A stretch of 64,000 bases of DNA, from NCBI GenBank assembly GCA_907164885.2, contig OU015493.1, positions 117,400,193 to 117,464,192 of the forward strand, read 5' to 3'. Source of the DNA: Dolomedes plantarius. Its lineage: Eukaryota; Arthropoda; Arachnida; Araneae; Dolomedidae. Of this stretch, positions 1-10,546 are shown one piece after another. Positions within the stretch are counted from its first letter, which is position 1, and every line of letters begins with the position of its first letter. A program made the translations under genes and the position numbers. The notes below the pieces were generated by a model. That model was not told the origin of the DNA, did not search any database, and was given only the letters and a program-made list of their open reading frames with translations.

Positions 1-925
1 CATCAAAACGCAGGTCCTTAATTTTTTCTTAACCATAAATGAATTTCTGCATGCAGAGAATATAAAATTCAAATGATTAGTTCATTAATTTTCGAAATCA
101 GGTTCCATTTTTAACGTGTGACCAAACCTTTTTAAATTAGACAAAACCTTAAAACTATAAAAATATCAACATTTAAAGAACTGTCAACTCTTAGATTTAA
201 ATAAATCTAAATATATAATTTAAGGTGCAAAAACTAGAATAAAAAATGTGAAATTAAAATATTTCTTTCCCTGTTATTCGGTCCTTTCTTTTATTTATTT
301 AGGCATTTATTTTGCATTTACTCATTTTTATTTGTTATTTTAGTATGGGTCATCATATAGGTGAACCATCGTTATTGAACAGACAGCAAATTAGCCGATA
401 TTCAAACCTCATCCGATAGTAGTTTGATTGACTCACATATCGAGGGTTTTACTTATTGTTTGTTTCCACAATACAATGTTTTATAAACAAATATGAAAGT
501 GAGCATTGACTGCATTTTCAGTTTATGAAAAGTTGTTAAAGTTGGACAATGGTTTGAAATTGATTTGAGTTATCAAGAAACTTTTTAAGCTGCATTGAAA
601 TAAAGACAGGAGTATAAATAAATTTTGTTACATATCATTTATTAGTATTTTTCAAATATGTAATACCAGCATTGTGCATTACTTTTTCCTATTTAATTAT
701 TTTTCAAAAATTTCATATCCGAGGCATTACCAGTCTCAACAAAATTTTCTCCAGAGTTTAGGATCCTGTTTTTCAGTGATAATTTTCAAAATCAAACTCA
801 AAACTATTCCGCGTTAAAGTTTAAACACAATAGATATTGCATACAAATTTTGTTTTAATAGTTTTTTAATACTAACAGAAACTGTATTTTTTGTTGTTGT
901 TGTTTGTTTGTTCAGAGTTTGATAC
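1..925. other. No gene seen; presumed intron of gene A
   Basis: AT-rich sequence with no convincing exon, repeat or transposon end. It lies upstream of the first supported exon of gene A, so it is probably intronic. Short ORFs here are interrupted and low in complexity. Confidence 0.4.
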
Positions 926-1892
926 ACATGTAGAATATAAATGAAGCACACATAACATACATTTGTGATCCTGAGACTGCATATCACGATACTTCCCATA
1001 CATTTGCATAAGGGTTTGCTAGTTTTGTGATGAGTAATTGTGTTTCTTTTACGTACCAGAATAGAAATGAAGCACACGTCACATAAATTTGTGATCATGA
1101 CACTTGTCATACATTTGCATCAGATTTTGCTGGTTTTCTGATGAGATTGTGTTTTTTTTACAGCAGAATATATATGAAGCATACATCACATATATCTGTG
1201 ATTCCGACACTGCATATCACGATACTTCTCATACATTTGCACAAGATTTTGCTAGTTTTGTGATGAGATTTTGTTTCTTTTACAGCAGAACATAAATGAA
1301 GCACACATGACATATATTTTTAATCCCGACACTGCATATCAGGATACTTGCCATACATTTGCACAAGATTTTACTAGTTTTGTGATGAGATTTTGCTTCT
1401 TTTACAGCAGAATATAAATGAAGCACACGTCACATATATTTGTAATCCTGACACTGCATATCACGATACTTGCCATAAAGTTGAACAAGATTTTGTTGGT
1501 TTTCTGATGAGATTGCGTTTTTTTTACAGCAGAATATAAATGAAGCACACATCACATATATCTGTGATTCCGAAACTGCATATCACGATACTTGCCATAC
1601 ATTTGCACAAGATTTTACTAGTTTTGTGATGAGATTTTGCTTCTTTTGCAGCAGAATATAAATGAAGCACACATCACATATATTTGTAATCACGACACGG
1701 CATATCACGATACTTCCCATACAGTTGCACAAGATTTTGCTAGTTTTGTGCTGAGATTTTGTTTCTTTTACAGCAGAATATAAATAAAGTCCACATCACA
1801 TACATTTGTGATCATGAAACTGCATATCACGATACTTGCCATACATTTGTATAAGATTTCTCTAGTTTTGTGATAAAATTATATTTCTTTTA
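926..1892. repeat. 122-bp minisatellite, about eight copies
   Basis: Head-to-tail array. Equivalent points fall at about 926, 1052, 1161, 1283, 1405, 1527, 1649 and 1771, so the last six units are exactly 122 bp by counting. The 1052 unit is shorter (109 bp) because it lacks part of the ATATCACGATA segment. Each unit holds a pyrimidine run ending in ACAG or GCAG followed by CAGAATATAAATGAAGC. The array ends about 95 bases before the exon at 1988. ORFs at 814-1110 (minus) and 1104-1295 (plus) are by-products of the repeat. Confidence 0.92.
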
Positions 1893-1987
1893 CAGCTTGA
1901 ACAAAAAATTATTTTCCTACAGCATTTTTTTTCTTTTTTTTGCATTTTAATGGGTTCTTAACAAATAAATTTATTTTTTCCATTCAG

Positions 1988-2114
1988 CTATACTGTACAA
2001 ACAGTTGGAGATGATTTTATGCCGCTCATAATTATCGATGCGAAAGGAGAAACGTGTGATGACAACATTCCTGTAAATGTGTCACTAATGTACAAACATG
2101 TCGTTCGGACCAAA
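1988..2114 (+). CDS. Gene A internal exon (unidentified protein)
   Basis: Exon inferred from a TTTTCCATTCAG acceptor and a perfect AAA/GTAAGT donor. Only one frame is open: it starts with the third base of a codon and ends in phase 0, giving 42 codons. The peptide contains DDFMPLIIIDAKGE and NIPVNVSLMYKHV, with alternating hydrophobic residues that suggest a beta-rich extracellular domain; that is only an impression. The exon joins in phase to 3016-3062. I do not recognise the family. The gene starts to the left of the window. Confidence 0.58.
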
Positions 2115-3015
2115 GTAAGTTCCTTGGATGTGTAATTTTCGTGAGAATTCGCTTTGCTGAATTTAGCCATAGAAAAATAAACTAACCATTTACTGGAAGT
2201 AATAGTTTAATTTCCCAACATTTTTATGTTTGCTGCACCCTTGGGAATGAGATTAGAAATTTGGGGCACCATTGTAGAATTTTAGTTTTTTCAATATTTT
2301 CATTATAAAAGTAAAGTGAAATACATATCAAGAACATAGCAAATTTAAGTTTAAATAAACCGTTTCTCTATTCTTGATTTTATTCTCTTATTGAAAGATA
2401 TAAGTAAGAAAAACCAGAATATGATGTATGAATGCAGTTTCAAAAATAGACATGGGATTAACTATGGTACGTATTACTCTAGAGGACTTCAATGGAAATC
2501 CTTAAAAGGAGTTTTGTTTTATTAATGTAAGACTTGCGATTGATGCTTAGAGCACAAATGTTTGATATCAGGCACCGCCACAAAATTTCAAAGTGCATGT
2601 GGGTTTTATTCCCGTTTAATGTTAGAAAAACTTCACTCTCCCACGCCGCTACAAGGATATGTCTTAAGATGTGATTTTAATTGGAAAAGTTCTGATGCTT
2701 TTTCCTTCAAACTCATTTAAATCTCTTCAAACTGCTTCATTTAGTATATTCTTTTCTATACTTTTTTTTTCATGTAACTCTAAAACTCGTTTTAACGCAT
2801 AGAAATCCCAAAGCGAGGAACTATACTCCAAAAGTTTATTTTTAAGAGAAAAAATCAAATATCTCAATATTACAACAACAAAAAATTCAAATATCTCAGT
2901 TTGAACAATGCAAATGTCTTTAATTATGTATACTGCCCCAGTTGCAATAGCCATTTGTGTTCTATGACTGTAAAATATTTATCAATAAATGTGATCGCAT
3001 TTTTTTTCTTTTCAG
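2115..3015 (+). other. Gene A intron, nothing else seen
   Basis: Lies between a GTAAGT donor and a TTTTTTTCTTTTCAG acceptor. No transposon ends or coding signal were recognised; the minus ORF at 2727-2954 is AT-rich and has no family features. Confidence 0.45.
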
Positions 3016-3062
3016 AGAAAGTTAGAAAATATATCCTGTTTCAAGATGCTCATGACAGATAG
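3016..3062 (+). CDS. Gene A short internal exon
   Basis: A 47-nt exon between a long pyrimidine tract ending TTTTCAG and a GATAG/GTAAGC donor. It continues the open frame of 1988-2114 in phase 0 and leaves two bases, giving RKLENISCFKMLMTD plus a split codon. The next candidate exon in the right phase is 8303-8417. An alternative acceptor at about 3633 (TTTCATTTTCAG) would add eight codons and then a stop; this could be an alternative end. Confidence 0.48.
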
Positions 3063-3178
3063 GTAAGCATCAAAGTAGGTTTTGAAAGATGGCATGCAAC
3101 AATAAATTCTTCAGTACATTTCATTGTAAAAAAAATTATTTTTGTACTAAAATATACATGTTCTAATTTAGATTATTC

Positions 3179-3191
3179 TGCTCTCTCTCTG

Positions 3192-3232
<41 letters not shown>
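3179..3232. repeat. Microsatellite (TC)n(TA)n(TG)n
   Basis: A compound dinucleotide run of CT, then TA, then about eighteen TG steps. It explains the HTHTHTH and YIYIY peptides on the opposite strand, which are not genes. Confidence 0.95.
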
Positions 3233-3236
<4 letters not shown>

Positions 3237-3677
3237 AATTAAATATTAGGTCCTCCATTCTATCATTTAAATTCCCTTTCCTAAATCCAATCCCCAGTAA
3301 CATTACTTTATCGGTTAAAAACCCATAGCAACAGAACTTCCCATGAAAATGCATGCCTTGCATATCTACACGTGTATACGTCTGGAGACAGGCGTGGGTT
3401 CGCATCGCCAGCCCCAATTTTTTTATGACACTTCAAAATAACAGGCACATGTACCTCGCTTCTAGCGCGTAAGGTTGAAAGATGGTATCTTCGCTTCCGA
3501 CCATCTGACATGGATGGACGTACTTTTTATCGCTCTAAATAAAACGATTCGACCCGACTGCTTCAAAATTTTAATTCCTTTCAGGCTGAGTCTAGATCCA
3601 GCCATGTAAATATGAGCTAATTTTCATTTTCAGGTTGTATTTTAAGAACGAGATGTAATGGATATATTACATATATA

Positions 3678-3863
3678 CAGTCGAATCTGGTTAATTGGAC
3701 CACCGGTTAATCGGACCAGCCGCTTATTCGAATCGAATCCTAAAGAACCGAAACAAATCCTATTGCATAAGCCTAATAGGGCATGTTCGTGTAATCGGAC
3801 CAACCGGTTATTAAGACCAAAATGATCGCGTCCCGATGTGGTCCGATTAACTGGAATCGACTG
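3678..3863. mobile_element. Small pogo/Tigger-like MITE
   Basis: Inverted ends CAGTCGAATCTGGTTAATTG and CGATTAACTGGAATCGACTG bound 186 bases. Variants of GGTTAATCGGACCA recur inside. A TA precedes the left end, but the right flank has lost it. The CAGT start and repeated interior are typical of pogo-group MITEs; there is no coding capacity. The ORF at 3642-3920 on the minus strand is a shadow. Confidence 0.7.
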
Positions 3864-4088
3864 TGTGTATATATAATATATATATGTATATGTTACCGGC
3901 AAAGTATGAAACGCCGGCATTGTACAGAAGGCCTAGGCATTGTATATAATGCCGGACGTTTTCAGGCAAAGTATGAAATAGGATAATTATTACATACTTT
4001 CCCTAGACATTGTATATAATACCTTGGCATTCTTTAGAGTGACAAATTCTATTTAGGCAAAGTATGAAAAAAGGTTCTAATAAGGCTA

Positions 4089-4889
4089 TTATCTAAATGA
4101 CGTTCCCATGGACATATTCAGTGTTGGCCAAAACTCCGACAAGCTGGTCACCACATTATTAGCAAATTCCCTACCATTGTGAGACTGTAATATAGATGGC
4201 GCTCCATGCAACGAGAATATGCCCAGTAGGTTGTAAGCTACTTCTTCAGATCTTTTTGACGTTTGAGACTTGAGAATCACAAATTTTGTGAGATGATTTT
4301 TGTACACCATAATAAATTTGTATTCTCTATCTGGCTGAGACTGAAAGTCAATAAGATCTACCTGACAACGGGAATTAAATGCGGAAAAAATCATAGGTTT
4401 CACAACAATGCCCTTTAAAATACCTTTCTGGTTTTTTTTTTTGGCAAGGTTCACAAAGGTAGATGTACAGTTCAGTGTCATGACGTGTAATGTTTTTGTA
4501 TTTGGTTGAAAGTTCTTTCAACATTATATCACGTCCTCCGTGTCCAATAGTCAAATGAGCTTCATGAAGTACGAGAAATAACTCAGAGTCCGTGACGTAA
4601 TACTACATAGTACTGACGCCTTCTTTCACAGGATAAATGAGTTTACTTTTTTTTGAACAATCACCGCATCATAGCGATTCAGCAACCAATAGTCCCTGGG
4701 TTTCTTCTTAGTAGTCATTTTGGCTTTTTGTACATCATTTATTAACTTCTGGTAAGTAGTTTCGGTTAAGAAAAAACTGTTTTTTGCAGCATAAACTCAA
4801 ATTTTGGACAGTTCATCGTCGAATCGTTGTTTCATGTTTATAGACCATGACTTCTTCTCCAACACTACAGCTTGCTCCTCCATTTTCAT
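4089..4889 (-). pseudogene. KRBA2/Ginger-like integrase, truncated pseudogene
   Basis: Minus-strand gene remnant. The start is taken at the ATG near 4889, just downstream of the Helitron insertion. The amino end carries RDYWLLNRYDAV, the same segment found before the integrase core of the second copy. A zinc-binding-like stretch follows, then the integrase core CQVDLIDFQSQPD, TKFVILKSQTSKRS and GAPSILQSHNGREF. These match the first two acidic positions of an rve-type DDE integrase, although the second is H-N-G-R-E where the other copy has SDKGRE. Several stops break the first half. The gene ends after FWPTLNMSMG, so the third acidic residue and everything beyond it are deleted up to the left arm. 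Confidence 0.72.
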
Positions 4890-4925
4890 GCAGAACAGTT
4901 AAAAACTAATTTTTTGTTGAACAAA

Positions 4926-5657
4926 TCTATATATATAAAACGCGTAGGTATGCGGCACAAAAATCGATGATATTTCTACACTCAGAATGGCAACGGCTCC
5001 CACTACCAGATGTAAACGTTAGCGGCCGTGCGCAATTTGCAACCGCGTGTCAACATGGAGTTACGCACTGAAATCAGGAATGTTCGAAAGCGCGCTGCAC
5101 AATCAAGTGAAAATTGGGATCAGTCTCAAGAAAGAAAGCGAAGAAATAATTCATTAAGAGAGAGCATAAATAATCGCGAGGTTAGGCTTAACCGTCACCG
5201 GCATAGCAATCAACAACCAGTAATAGTTAATTTTCTACACTTTTTTTCAGTACTTGCTGAATTTTTACTCCATTTTATAAGTGTAGATATCTGAATTGTG
5301 AACAGTAATACATACAGAGAGTGATGTAATCAACAATATATTTAAAATTTTTCCCCAACAATTTCTTATTTGTTGTAATGATAAAGTATAGATATCTTAA
5401 TTTTGAAAAATAGTACATACAAAGAGGGATGTAGTTTTTAAAATCATTGATGCTGGGTTTCTCAGTCCTATCTTTAACTCTGTTCTGAGGTAATGGAAAT
5501 TCACATTTTTACAGCCTTATAGAGAATACCCCTTAACAACGTATCATTATGATGACAGGTAATGGTAACATTCCTTACATATGTTACTTTCAGTTGAATT
5601 GTTTTGCAAAAGAAAATATAAAACTAAAAGCGACCATGCTGGTCGCGCAGTGGCTAG
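4926..5657 (+). mobile_element. Non-autonomous Helitron, family 1, copy 1
   Basis: Starts TCTATATATATAAAACGCG and ends in CTAG, preceded by the 3' hairpin GCGACCATGCTGGTCGC. Left flank A and right flank T fit Helitron insertion between A and T. No Rep/helicase is present. Related copies lie at 26150-27047 (same strand) and 36953-37642 (opposite strand). The ORF at 5028-5294 is not conserved as a gene. Confidence 0.85.
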
Positions 5658-5942
5658 TTTAAGTAAAATTGCGTATTTTGACACTCCCGAACAAACCGCA
5701 AAGTGCAACTGACAAATTCTGAGCCTGAGGCGCGCGTAAAAGTCACGTGCCTTGCCAAGTGATATTCGAAACGAATCGGAGATGTATTTCATACTTTGCC
5801 GGTTTCTCATTTGGCATTCTATAGAATGCCTAGGAAAAGTGTGAAATATGAATCTTTTCATACATTGCCGGCTAGTTTTAGGCATTATATACAATGCCTA
5901 GGCATTCTATAGAATTCCAGATTTCATACTTTACCGGTAACA

Positions 5943-8302
5943 TATATATATACACATACATATATATACATACATATATATGTATACACACACACATACA
6001 TGCAGATATATATAGAGAGAAAAAATCTGCCCCATTTTTACATTACCTTTTATTATAACATTTAATTTTTTCGCTAATCTTTTATTATATCTTTCACATG
6101 CCCAAAATATGAGTAGAGAGAAAATAGAATGATCAACCCAAGGCGGGTGGGCTGCCTTAGGAGTCTAGGGGACGACTACTTTCCATAGCATATGATACTT
6201 TCATGTTATACATCATTAATAATACACGTCCTTACACAGCACTTAGGCATTTTCTATCCGCAGCAGTGGCAACATAATGCCTGTGTAATGGTGAGATATG
6301 TTTAGCATTCATGTTCAAAAGCAGGATAATTAAAAGCAGGATTAAAGAAATATCACGGTGCCGATGACCGTAAGATTTACATACAACATATTTTAATCTA
6401 GACGACGCCTGGATCATTCTACTATTCCCACCACAAGACTATACCCATTGTGCACTACATAGTAAGAATCCGATAGGAAACGTAAAAAAAAGGATATGAC
6501 TCAGACCATTCCTCTAAGTGTAAATTCCCGTAAGTGTTGCCATCATGCGGTAGGAAAAAAATCAGAAAGCTGCATTTAAAAATGTCTAAATTCCAGAAAA
6601 CACGTTAATCTCGTTAATTGTTGCTAATTTAATGTATAGATACACAAATGCAAATACCTATGATTAAACCCCAAGGAAATCAGTTTAGAAAGAATGGGAA
6701 TAATTCAAGCTGAATTTTTGACATTTAAATATATTTTTCATTAAATTATCACCAAGACGGCAGCTTGAGAATTTGTTTGGTGTTACAAGAATAGCAAATA
6801 ATTTTAAATGATACATTTAAAGCTTTATTATAAATAATAGTTTAAAGAAAACATTTTAATGCTCGAAAATATCCTCGAAAAAAAAGGGCTCATTTTTTCG
6901 ACAAAAAAATGGTATTTGAAAAATCGAAGTTCACTGCATCGTTGAACTGGTTTAATATAAGTCAATTACACGATTCAGTTTTGAAGATCGCGGATTTTAA
7001 TTTCGCGCGTAGCACATGGTTGTTACAGTAGTGCCGGACCATTGACAAGAATGACAAAAGACTTTCGTAAGCATAAAGCTCAAATAGTGGATAAAAACTT
7101 TGGATGGTCAAAAAATTGACCATCCGAGGTTTCAATAAAGAAACTTAGGAAGATTTCAATAAAGAAACTGGAAGAATACGCGTAAGCCAGTTTCATGTTT
7201 CGTTAGTCTCAAAGGGAGTATCTGAGGAATACAGGTTAAAAAATGAGAGTTTTGCACATCCTCTGGTGAGATTTCCTGGTAGAATACCACCCTCGAGTTT
7301 AGAAGTGGAGTTGAAATCTCTCTCCAAGCACCCTGACTTCATAGTAGCACAAAGCCGTTGGAAAAAATCTCTGTAAGCCTTTTAGGAAGCATAATGAAAT
7401 AATCGTAAAAGTAAAATTCAAAATAAAAAATGTAAAGACTCCATCATGTGACATCAGTCATTAAAAGATAGGGACAAAAAATGAGGAATAGTGTTTGAAA
7501 AATAAAAATTCTGTAATTACAAATTGTCATATTATTGTTCATATTATTCTCATATTATAGTCATAGTCTTATAGTCATATTATGGTTTTAAGCAAACAGT
7601 CGTGTACAGGGAGACCGGATCATCGAAAAGACAGACAGTCACGCAATGACAAGCAATCACAGAGGAAAAAATCTCAGCATCGTCGGGAAAGTAATATAAA
7701 TAAATTTGGCGTGTGGGGGGGGGGGGGGGTATATGACAGTCCAACATCCAGCGTCGTTGGCCGCGAAGAGAAAGGGGGAGGACGAGAAAAATAATATATG
7801 ACAAATTTGAAAGAATAAATCAATAGCTAGCATACTGGCCTGTAGAAATGGTGACCTGTGTGATAATCACGAATATTTTAAGTGGTCGTTACTACGTCAT
7901 ATTGAAATCTTTTCATTCCCGTCTGTTTCAGAAAAACAAGCGAAGCAACCCCGTTTTATAAACATGAGTAGGAAATATTTATTTGAAAATTCAAAAAGAA
8001 AAGTTTATTTTAAAGACTTTTAATATTTGTCATTCTGGGAGTTGTAAATTAACCTTTAGTGAATAGAAACATAATAAACAAGTATTTATTTCAAGACATT
8101 CAGCAAAACAACGTATATTAGTTCAAAGCATTTTTTCCAAGTTCCCAAAAAATGAAATTGGTATCTTTTCATTGAAGTCGATATTAAAAATTTAGGTTTG
8201 TATTTAATCTCTTGTTGTTATTTAAGGTAAAATTAAATAAAACATTAGAAATGTTTCTGGCATTTAAAGATATTTGTTTAGTAATGATCTCTGTTATTTT
8301 AG
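5943..8302. other. No gene or classifiable repeat; presumed intron
   Basis: AT-rich DNA, with TA/CA microsatellite at the left edge (about 5943-6000) and a run of 15 G at 7715-7729. The opposing ORFs around 7580-7804 are built on that G run and were not accepted. No transposon ends recognised. Confidence 0.4.
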
Positions 8303-8417
8303 AAAACACAATATTCATTCTTGCGAAAACTTTGAAAGGATTCGAGAGGATGTTATGTGCCACTGTTTTATATCGGGTTTCCTTTCTGTGTTTTTATTAG
8401 AAAAACAAATCAGACTG
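8303..8417 (+). CDS. Gene A candidate exon, Cys-rich then hydrophobic
   Basis: Between TGTTATTTTAG and a strong CTG/GTAAGT donor. Only the frame whose first base completes the codon left by 3016-3062 is open over the full length, giving 38 codons. The peptide contains HSCENFERIREDVMCHC, then FISGFLSVFLL. A C-x-C followed by hydrophobics just before a membrane segment (next exon) loosely recalls the GPS motif of GAIN domains, but the canonical HL(S/T) is absent, so this is a weak idea. The phase match supports the exon. Confidence 0.42.
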
Positions 8418-8477
8418 GTAAGTTTTCTACCACATATTTTAACCATTTTCTTATAAAGATGCCATTTTATTGAAATG

Positions 8478-9319
8478 CAGGGTGTTTTTTTTAAACTGAT
8501 ACTACTCAAAGCCATTTGTAGCGCGATGTACCAGCCGAAATTTCACCAAAATTGATAGAAGGACTAAGGACAACATGGTAAAGAGTTGAAAAAAAAAGTT
8601 CCAAAAGTCGCCGATATGGCGCTGTTGTTGTCGGCGCTCCCGAGAATTTGCATAAAAGGTAAGTAAATCATCAAAATGCAAATTCAGGACTACGTAGTCG
8701 ACAGCAGCGCCAGTATTTTGGGTTATAAAGTGCGGAATGTGCTGCGCCTTCTCTTTACAGAAGAAGAGGTCATTAGCCGCTTTTTTCCACTTGCATGACC
8801 ACCTCGCTCCCCGGACTTAACTCATGTGACTTTTTCTGTGGGGTTATTTAAAGTCTAAGTATCTTGGTGGAGTCTCGAACTTGGCGGCTCTAAAAGACAA
8901 CATATCCCAGACTTTGATGAACATTCCTGGTGACATGTTATGCTTGGCTGTTGAGGACGTAGTGTTCAGGAGGCCATGTATCGTCCACCAGGACTGCGGT
9001 CACATTGAAGGAGGAACTTACAACTTTTTCGGTATTCATCCCTTATCTTTATAACCCAAAGTACTGGCGTTGCTGTCGACTACGTAGTCGTGAATTTGTA
9101 TTTTGATGTTTTACTTGCCTTTTATGCAAATTCTCGGGTGCGCTGACAAGAAGAGCGGCATATCTTCCCCTATCGGCGACTTTTGAACTATTTTTTTTTT
9201 TTCATGGAAATTTTTTCCCATGTCGTCCTTAGTCCCTCTATCAATTTTGGTGGAATTCCGGCTGAAAGATCTCGCTACTGATGGCTCTGAGTAGTGACAG
9301 TTTTAAAAAAATCACCCTG
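8478..9319. mobile_element. Internally deleted DDE transposon (CAGGGTG ends)
   Basis: Inverted repeats of about 260 bases start CAGGGTGTTTTTTTTAAAC and end TTTAAAAAAATCACCCTG. Between them are remnants readable as LWGYLKSK, LAALKDNISQTLMNIPGDML and a diverged SPDLT segment. These resemble the carboxy end of the arthropod DDE_3 (IS630/Tc1-mariner-like) transposases with FFLWGYLK motifs. Stops and frameshifts are frequent. No clear target duplication. It sits in the intron between 8417 and 9401. Confidence 0.75.
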
Positions 9320-9400
9320 TATTTGCCCAAATTAAGGAGAAAAATTTTTGTCTTCAAATTATAAATAATCAAATTTGGACCTATTAAATTCTCTTTTCAG

Positions 9401-9510
9401 ACAAAGGAAAATCCCCTCTCCATGAAGTTCAAAGTTCTTCCGATTATAGGAATAGTGGTATCCATTATGTTTCTTCTGCATACATTTGGCATGATGGGCT
9501 GCAAAAAAAG
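9401..9510 (+). CDS. Gene A candidate exon with predicted membrane helix
   Basis: Between ATTCTCTTTTCAG and AAAAG/GTAAGT. Read in the phase left by 8303-8417 it gives TKENPLSMKFKV, then about 20 hydrophobic residues (IIGIVVSIMFLLHTFGMMG), then CKK and a split codon, which looks like a single transmembrane helix. A second frame is also open (KGKSPLHEVQ ... YIWHDGLQKK), so the frame depends on the upstream exon being right. Neither frame joins in phase to 15854-15980, so an exon is missing between them. Confidence 0.42.
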
Positions 9511-10546
9511 GTAAGTTGACAGCATCATGCATTGTTTTTCTTTTAAAAGTATTTATTGAAAAAAGGAAAAAAATCATTTTTTTAAAGAAAGGCATCTAGA
9601 AATGTTTGTATATCATAATAGTGAGATCTGAAGAGATTTAAACAAGTTTCCCCAAAAAATCAAAGGGGAATGAATAAATTTTTCGATAGACATGTATGAA
9701 TGCTCCTCACCTTTTCACTTGCTCAAGACTTAAAGCCACGTAGTTCATTTTGTTTTTATATGTATGTTACCGCTAAAGTGCAGAAATCAGTTAATGTGCA
9801 TATTACCTAGCTAATCTGGAGATTAACTGATCTGCTCCGTTAAAGTGTGGAAAATTGTTTCCTTTCTCAAATTACCTAGGTAATCTTCAAATTATCTAGA
9901 TAATCTGCACATTACCTACTAAGCACTCGTTAAAATGAAAATAAGATCTTTGCTGGAACAACAGCAACGTTTCTGTACGCTTAATGTACGTTTCTGTACG
10001 CATAATGTTATTTATTTATTTTTCGATATCTAGAGAATCAAGTTAATACAATCAAACAATCAACAAATTAGTTGATAGAATCAATCACCAATCAATTAAA
10101 AACTTTAATACAAAGAATCAAACGGTTTAAAATATTATTACAATTAAGGAAATGAATTTGCAAAACATGTGATAAAATTATTCTTACTTATTATAGTCCG
10201 GTAGCTTAGGGCTGTATTTTAAGATTACCGTTACATGGCGAATAAAAGCACCAAATTTGGTATGAAGGTACGTTAAAGTGTACTAATAAAAGTTAGCCTA
10301 CGAGCCCTCTGGAATTTCTAAAAATTTTCACGTACAGTGCTAAAATCCAAAATGACCGACTACGACCAAAATATCACATGTGAATCTTTCTCTCCGAGGC
10401 ACCACTACTGCAAAAACCATAAAAATGGGATTTGTGATGTTGTGTTGCATATGTTGACCATCGTGGATTTCGTACCTGTTTATGTAGTGTTTCTCACAGA
10501 CTAAATTCTAATTATATTGCCATTATTTTTTCCATGATAATTTAAC

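Larger units (their letters stand above)
3891..5942 (-). mobile_element. Ginger/KRBA2-type integrase transposon, copy 1 (decayed)
   Basis: Bounded by inverted ends TGTTACCGGCAAAGTATG and CATACTTTACCGGTAACA, with TATA on both sides as a possible 4-bp target duplication (weak evidence in this AT-rich sequence). Subterminal blocks of GGCATTNTATANAATGCC recur in both arms. It contains a broken integrase gene on the minus strand and a Helitron at 4926-5657. The shared TGTTACCG terminus and the integrase tie it to the element at 9765-15663. Confidence 0.75.

Noticed and set aside
926..1892. CTGATGAG in two minisatellite units, the core of a hammerhead ribozyme
   Set aside because: Most units read TGTGATGAG instead, and no GAAA partner or matching stems lie at the required spacing.
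3633..3655. Alternative gene A terminal exon (eight codons then TAA)
   Set aside because: The acceptor is good and the phase fits, but the exon is too short to tell from chance, and the 8303-8417 continuation is longer and equally in phase.
7580..7804. Overlapping ORFs on both strands (74 and 70 codons)
   Set aside because: Both are built on a 15-G run and low-complexity sequence, with no splice or family support.
7924..7970. Possible exon after a GTCTGTTTCAG acceptor
   Set aside because: A stop follows within about ten codons in the only sensible frames, and there is no usable donor.
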